NCBI RefSeq assembly: GCF_016623585.1
Contig: NZ_JAEHFY010000012.1
Span: 1-64,000 of the forward strand
Source: Pedobacter segetis
Lineage (GTDB): Bacteria > Bacteroidota > Bacteroidia > Sphingobacteriales > Sphingobacteriaceae
Length of the DNA: 64,000 bases
Reading direction: 5' to 3'
Each line of letters begins with the position of its first letter. Positions within the stretch are counted from its first letter, which is position 1. The position numbers and the translations under genes were made by a program. The notes beneath the pieces are model-generated. The model had not been told where the DNA came from, did not search any database, and saw nothing but the letters and a program-made list of their open reading frames with translations. Shown in pieces: positions 63,117-64,000 of the stretch.

Positions 63117-64000
63117 TTATTTTTTTGTTTTTTCTTTGGTTTGTTTAAAGAATATGATGAGCAAAACTAAAGTAATTATTGCACTAATTAGATAATTGAT
63201 GCTATTAAATGAAGCGGTATTATCCAAGCTATCTAAACTTTTACCTTGTTTCTGATAAATATATGCCATTATAACGGCACTTCCGTTGTTTAAAAAATGC
63301 CCTAATATAGCTAGCCAAATGCTTTTGCCATAAACCAATACATAACCAAACAATGCCCCTAAAAGCATCCGTGGCAAAAAGCCATAAAATTGCATGTGGA
63401 TGCTGCTGAAAATAATTGCCGTAACCCAAATTGCAACATGATGATTTTTAAACCATTGGCCAAAAACGTTTTGCATCCCACCTCTAAAAAAAAGCTCTTC
63501 CCCTATTGCCGGGATAATGGCAATCATCAAAATATTGATCGCTAAATCGCCATAATCTTTCATTATCAGCATCTTTTTTGTGATAAGGTCTGCTTGGTCT
63601 TCGCTTTGCTTCATCCAAATTTCTATGTTTTTTAAAGCGTCTGGCAAACTCATTTTTTGATTTATTAAAGTTATCCATTCAAACAAAGGGATAGAAAACA
63701 ACATTATGGCAAATACCAAAAGCAATAAAACGCCTCTTAAAGGATTATCGAAATAAAAATAGTGCGAGGGCTTAGTTTCTATCAGATAGGCAAAAGCGAT
63801 GGGGCCGGCAATAAACATCCCAAAAGAGCTGCTAATTTGTAAAGCCCTTATGAAGCCAATATCCATATTGTTCATGTCTCCTCCGGCCAAGCTTTTTAAA
63901 TCTATACCGTTTGTGCTTAAAAAGAAATAAAGGAGCAAGCCAATAACGGTAAACACTAATGCTCCAATAATTGCCATCATGATCAAAAATATCAATTGAA
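63117..64000 (-). CDS. CPBP-family intramembrane metalloprotease (partial, 5' end outside window)
   Basis: Type II CAAX-prenyl-endopeptidase-like membrane protein (292 residues visible) with the catalytic motif IGEELFFRGG, a second His in the HMQFYG helix and the C-terminal LGHFLNN. The frame stays open to the window edge: the first candidate start inside is TTG at 63995, preceded by an in-frame CAA, so the true start is probably outside. It heads the DUF2007-cdsA-psd group. Confidence 0.9.
   Translation of the reverse strand, partial: QLIFLIMMAIIGALVFTVIGLLLYFFLSTNGIDLKSLAGGDMNNMDIGFIRALQISSSFGMFIAGPIAFAYLIETKPSHYFYFDNPLRGVLLLLVFAIMLFSIPLFEWITLINQKMSLPDALKNIEIWMKQSEDQADLITKKMLIMKDYGDLAINILMIAIIPAIGEELFFRGGMQNVFGQWFKNHHVAIWVTAIIFSSIHMQFYGFLPRMLLGALFGYVLVYGKSIWLAILGHFLNNGSAVIMAYIYQKQGKSLDSLDNTASFNSINYLISAIITLVLLIIFFKQTKEKTKK

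Overview
The window looks like chromosomal DNA from a member of the Bacteroidota, most likely a Sphingobacteriaceae (Pedobacter-like) species. I infer this from the low G+C, the near absence of Shine-Dalgarno sequences, TAnnTTTG-type -7 promoter boxes close to starts, frequent TTG starts, the protein families present (OmpA with thrombospondin-type-3 repeats, lamin-tail surface proteins, DUF4286, DUF2147, PepSY-like, SDR-type threonine dehydrogenase, TIGR03643) and dispersed palindromic intergenic repeats. I saw no rRNA, tRNA, CRISPR, prophage or replication origin. Genes are tightly packed, and several convergent pairs meet with zero spacing or overlap in coding sequence.

Layout. 0-13.4 kb: housekeeping genes (MeaB GTPase, Xaa-Pro aminopeptidase, OmpA-like porin, a 47-residue membrane protein, RidA, a RarD-like permease, RecG, an M28 peptidase, an MFS exporter, ScpA, a Gfo/Idh/MocA oxidoreductase, GlyA). 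13.4-23.8 kb: a large hybrid histidine kinase, a GtrA/GT39/outer-membrane-protein operon, and the sucAB (2-oxoglutarate dehydrogenase) operon. 23.8-29.4 kb: a light-response island with a MerR-B12 CarH/LitR-type regulator, an Fe-S (6-4)-type photolyase, a DASH cryptochrome, a DUF2256 zinc-finger microprotein and a TIGR03643 protein, interrupted by an A/T-rich beta-propeller gene. 29.4-33 kb: RluF, RfbC, DUF4286 and a TPR protein. 33-38 kb: a four-gene unit of an S9-peptidase-like lipoprotein lacking its nucleophile serine, a histidine kinase, a response regulator and a small secreted protein. 38-42 kb: a worn region with a PAP2 phosphatase, a truncated ECF sigma factor beside an IS200-type transposase fossil, and small membrane or secreted proteins.

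42-54 kb: Asd, a lamin-tail surface protein, a threonine-dehydrogenase-like enzyme, YebC, an alpha/beta hydrolase, a KdgK-like kinase, a YjjG-DinB-MFS run and RsgA, with several intergenic repeat elements. 54-61 kb: the strongest candidate for an undescribed system. It is a compact set with ketoreductase, hotdog dehydratase, an atypical acyl carrier protein, ketosynthase, FabI-like reductase and its own phosphopantetheinyl transferase, followed by a Xre/RES toxin-antitoxin pair and then a hydrolase and an acyltransferase with only 2-bp or overlapping junctions. 61-64 kb: a phospholipid-synthesis group (Psd, CdsA) with a DUF2007 protein and a CPBP protease that runs off the window edge.

Functionally, lipid metabolism (mini-FAS, acyltransferase, CdsA, Psd) clusters at the right end. 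DNA-damage and light functions cluster in the middle. Functional names rest on motif recognition by eye, not on database searches.
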